Assembly (NCBI GenBank): GCA_945859605.1
Contig: OX243822.1
Coordinates: forward strand, 12,017,127 to 12,081,126
Origin: Lumbricus rubellus
Taxonomy: Eukaryota > Annelida > Clitellata > Crassiclitellata > Lumbricidae
DNA length: 64,000 nt
Direction: 5' to 3'
Positions 62,466 through 64,000 of the stretch are shown piece after piece; positions within the stretch are counted from its first letter, which is position 1; each line of letters opens with the position of its first letter. The notes under the pieces are model-generated. The model saw nothing but the letters and a program-made list of their open reading frames with translations. It was not told the origin of the DNA and did not search any database. Both the position numbers and the translations under genes were made by a program.

Positions 62466-62869
62466 TTAAATTTTATCATTCTTATGAGCTTCTATTTTTT
62501 AAATATTATTATTATTAGCCTATTACATGTAGGCCTACTGTTATTATTATTGTCGGAATATAGGTAATTTATTTTCTTTTATTTGATCATAAGAGCAGAC
62601 AAAACGCTATTCCTTCGGAGTTCAGACCCACATTACCACATAGGCCTATGCTAGGTTTGATTAATGCGCTGGGCCCACTATTTTTTTAAATTATTTTATT
62701 ATGATTGTCATGGTTATCATTGGTAGTCGGCACATGTCAAAGTAATTAATAGCTCAATAATGTCCATGCAGTAGATTGTCGTCAGTTTGTCGATCGATCA
62801 ATTCGATCTTGAGTAAACATTGCGCCTCATAAATGTGTGCGTGATCGGCGCATGAATAGACAGAGCGAG

Positions 62870-63390
62870 GGAGGAGGAGGTAAAGATTACGAAGAACAAA
62901 ATGGAGACCGATTCAGAGACAGAGAAAGAGGGAGTGAATGAGAAAGAGGGAGAGAGAGACATAAGGAGGCAGATACAGAGAAAGAGGAAGAGAGAGACAG
63001 ACAGAAAGAGACAGAGGTAGAGACAGAGACAGAGAAAGAGGGAGAGAATGAGAGACAGAGAAAGAGAATGACAGACAGACAGACAGACAGACAGAGACAA
63101 AGAGACAGAGAAAGAGGGAGAGAATGAAAGATAGGGAGAGGGAGAAAGAGACAGACAGAGATAGAGAAATATGAAGAGAACAAGAGAGAGGGAGACAGAG
63201 ACTGAGAAGGATGTGGAGATTTATAAAAAAAGGGAGTCAACTAGGAAGGAAGGAAAGACGGAGACGTGACGGGAGTGTGTGAGAGAAAGATCTATTAGTC
63301 GGACAAACAGAGTAAAGGACGTACGAACGGACAGACGGAGAGAGAAGTGGGGGAGAGAGAAGTGGGGGAGAGAGAAGTGGGGGAGAGAGA
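62870..63390. repeat. long imperfect polypurine tract
   Basis: GAGA/GACAGA mixtures over 350 bases, followed by four copies of GAGAGAAGTGGGG (about 63340-63400). Confidence 0.95.
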
Positions 63391-63535
63391 AGTGGGGGAG
63401 CTGGGTGTGTTGTGACCCATGTGTTTCGGTCTTTGCGGTTAAGCATTTGCCGCCTTCTTCGTCGTCATCGTCGTCGCTGAACCGTACAACTGATCCACTG
63501 GGACCACAACGACCGTAACCGATTGCAACAGCTAC

Positions 63536-63800
63536 ACGAGCAGGAGGAGAGTAGGAGGAGGAGCAACAGCTACACCAGCAGGAGGAGAGTAGGAGGAGGA
63601 GGAAGAGAAGGAGGAGGAGAGGAGGAGGGGTAGAGGAAGATGAGGGGAGGGAAGGGAGGAGAAGGGGAGGAGGAGGAGGATGGAAGGGAGCAGCAGCATA
63701 TGGAAAAGGAGGACCAGCGGAAAGAGGAGGAGTAGCAGCAATAGGAGGGGAGGAGGAGCACCTGGAGGAGGAGCAGTATCAGCAGCAGTAGCAAGAAGAG
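63536..63800. repeat. (GGA)n / GCAGCA-rich purine tract
   Basis: Starts with a tandem duplication of GCAACAGCTACAC.AGCAGG (63525-63590), then GGAGGA repeats. Confidence 0.92.
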
Positions 63801-64000
63801 CATCAGCATATGAGCAGCGCGCAGGGAGCAGAGTACGGACTCCTCTCTTTTGGGATGGGTACAGCAACGATGAGGTTGCGATATATAGGCTAGGGACTAG
63901 GCTTGAGAGATGCGCCTAATTATGAGGAGATTGGTCGAGACCGCGATATAGGCCTACAGAGAGTCATTTAGACAGATAGACAGCAAGACAGAGACAGAGA

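Overview
The window is nuclear DNA from an animal. It has split protein-coding genes with GT-AG introns, dense microsatellites, tRNA-derived SINEs, non-LTR retrotransposons and many hAT-type MITEs. The protein signatures and repeat style suggest a marine invertebrate, most likely a deuterostome such as an echinoderm; this is inference. Nothing viral or bacterial was seen.

Three host genes could be rebuilt exon by exon, with matching phases at every junction. (1) On the minus strand, 2714-10303 is an FBXO3 orthologue: 11 exons, 411 residues, F-box + SUKH/SMI1-like + ApaG domains, without the vertebrate acidic tail. (2) On the minus strand, 13132-17873 is a 6-exon gene for a 240-residue coiled-coil protein that I cannot name; one of its introns has a GC donor. 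(3) On the plus strand, 29235-57181 carries 25 exons (861 codons) of the OCRL/INPP5B inositol polyphosphate 5-phosphatase: PH domain, catalytic 5-phosphatase domain, ASH domain and a RhoGAP-like domain without the arginine finger. Its most N-terminal exon(s) were not found.

Mobile DNA fills the rest. An intact 1101-codon LINE of the CR1/L2/Jockey group lies at 18480-21785, and a 318-bp MITE is inserted near its 3' end (22182-22499). Elements with clear TIRs and 8-bp (hAT-like) or 9-bp target duplications lie at 27839-28463, 28548-28740, 30882-31129, 31260-31734, 32487-32880, 33181-33357, 34325-36683, 52128-52341, 56495-56828, 57353-57533 and 60318-61380. TA-flanked elements lie at 50481-50867 and 59311-59926. 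Several truncated LINE 3' ends and three SINE families are scattered through introns and flanks.

The most unusual signal is repeated growth or duplication of splice-site sequence. Two donors of the 5-phosphatase gene (41624, 55428) are reiterated many times as minisatellites running into the intron. An acceptor of the same gene (45975) terminates a tandem array. The PH-exon acceptor (29234) and an FBXO3 acceptor (3916) each have a near-perfect second copy. The second notable signal is a roughly 2-kb insert inside a hAT MITE (34560-36543). It carries 13 copies of a 15-bp motif that changes orientation at a central hairpin.
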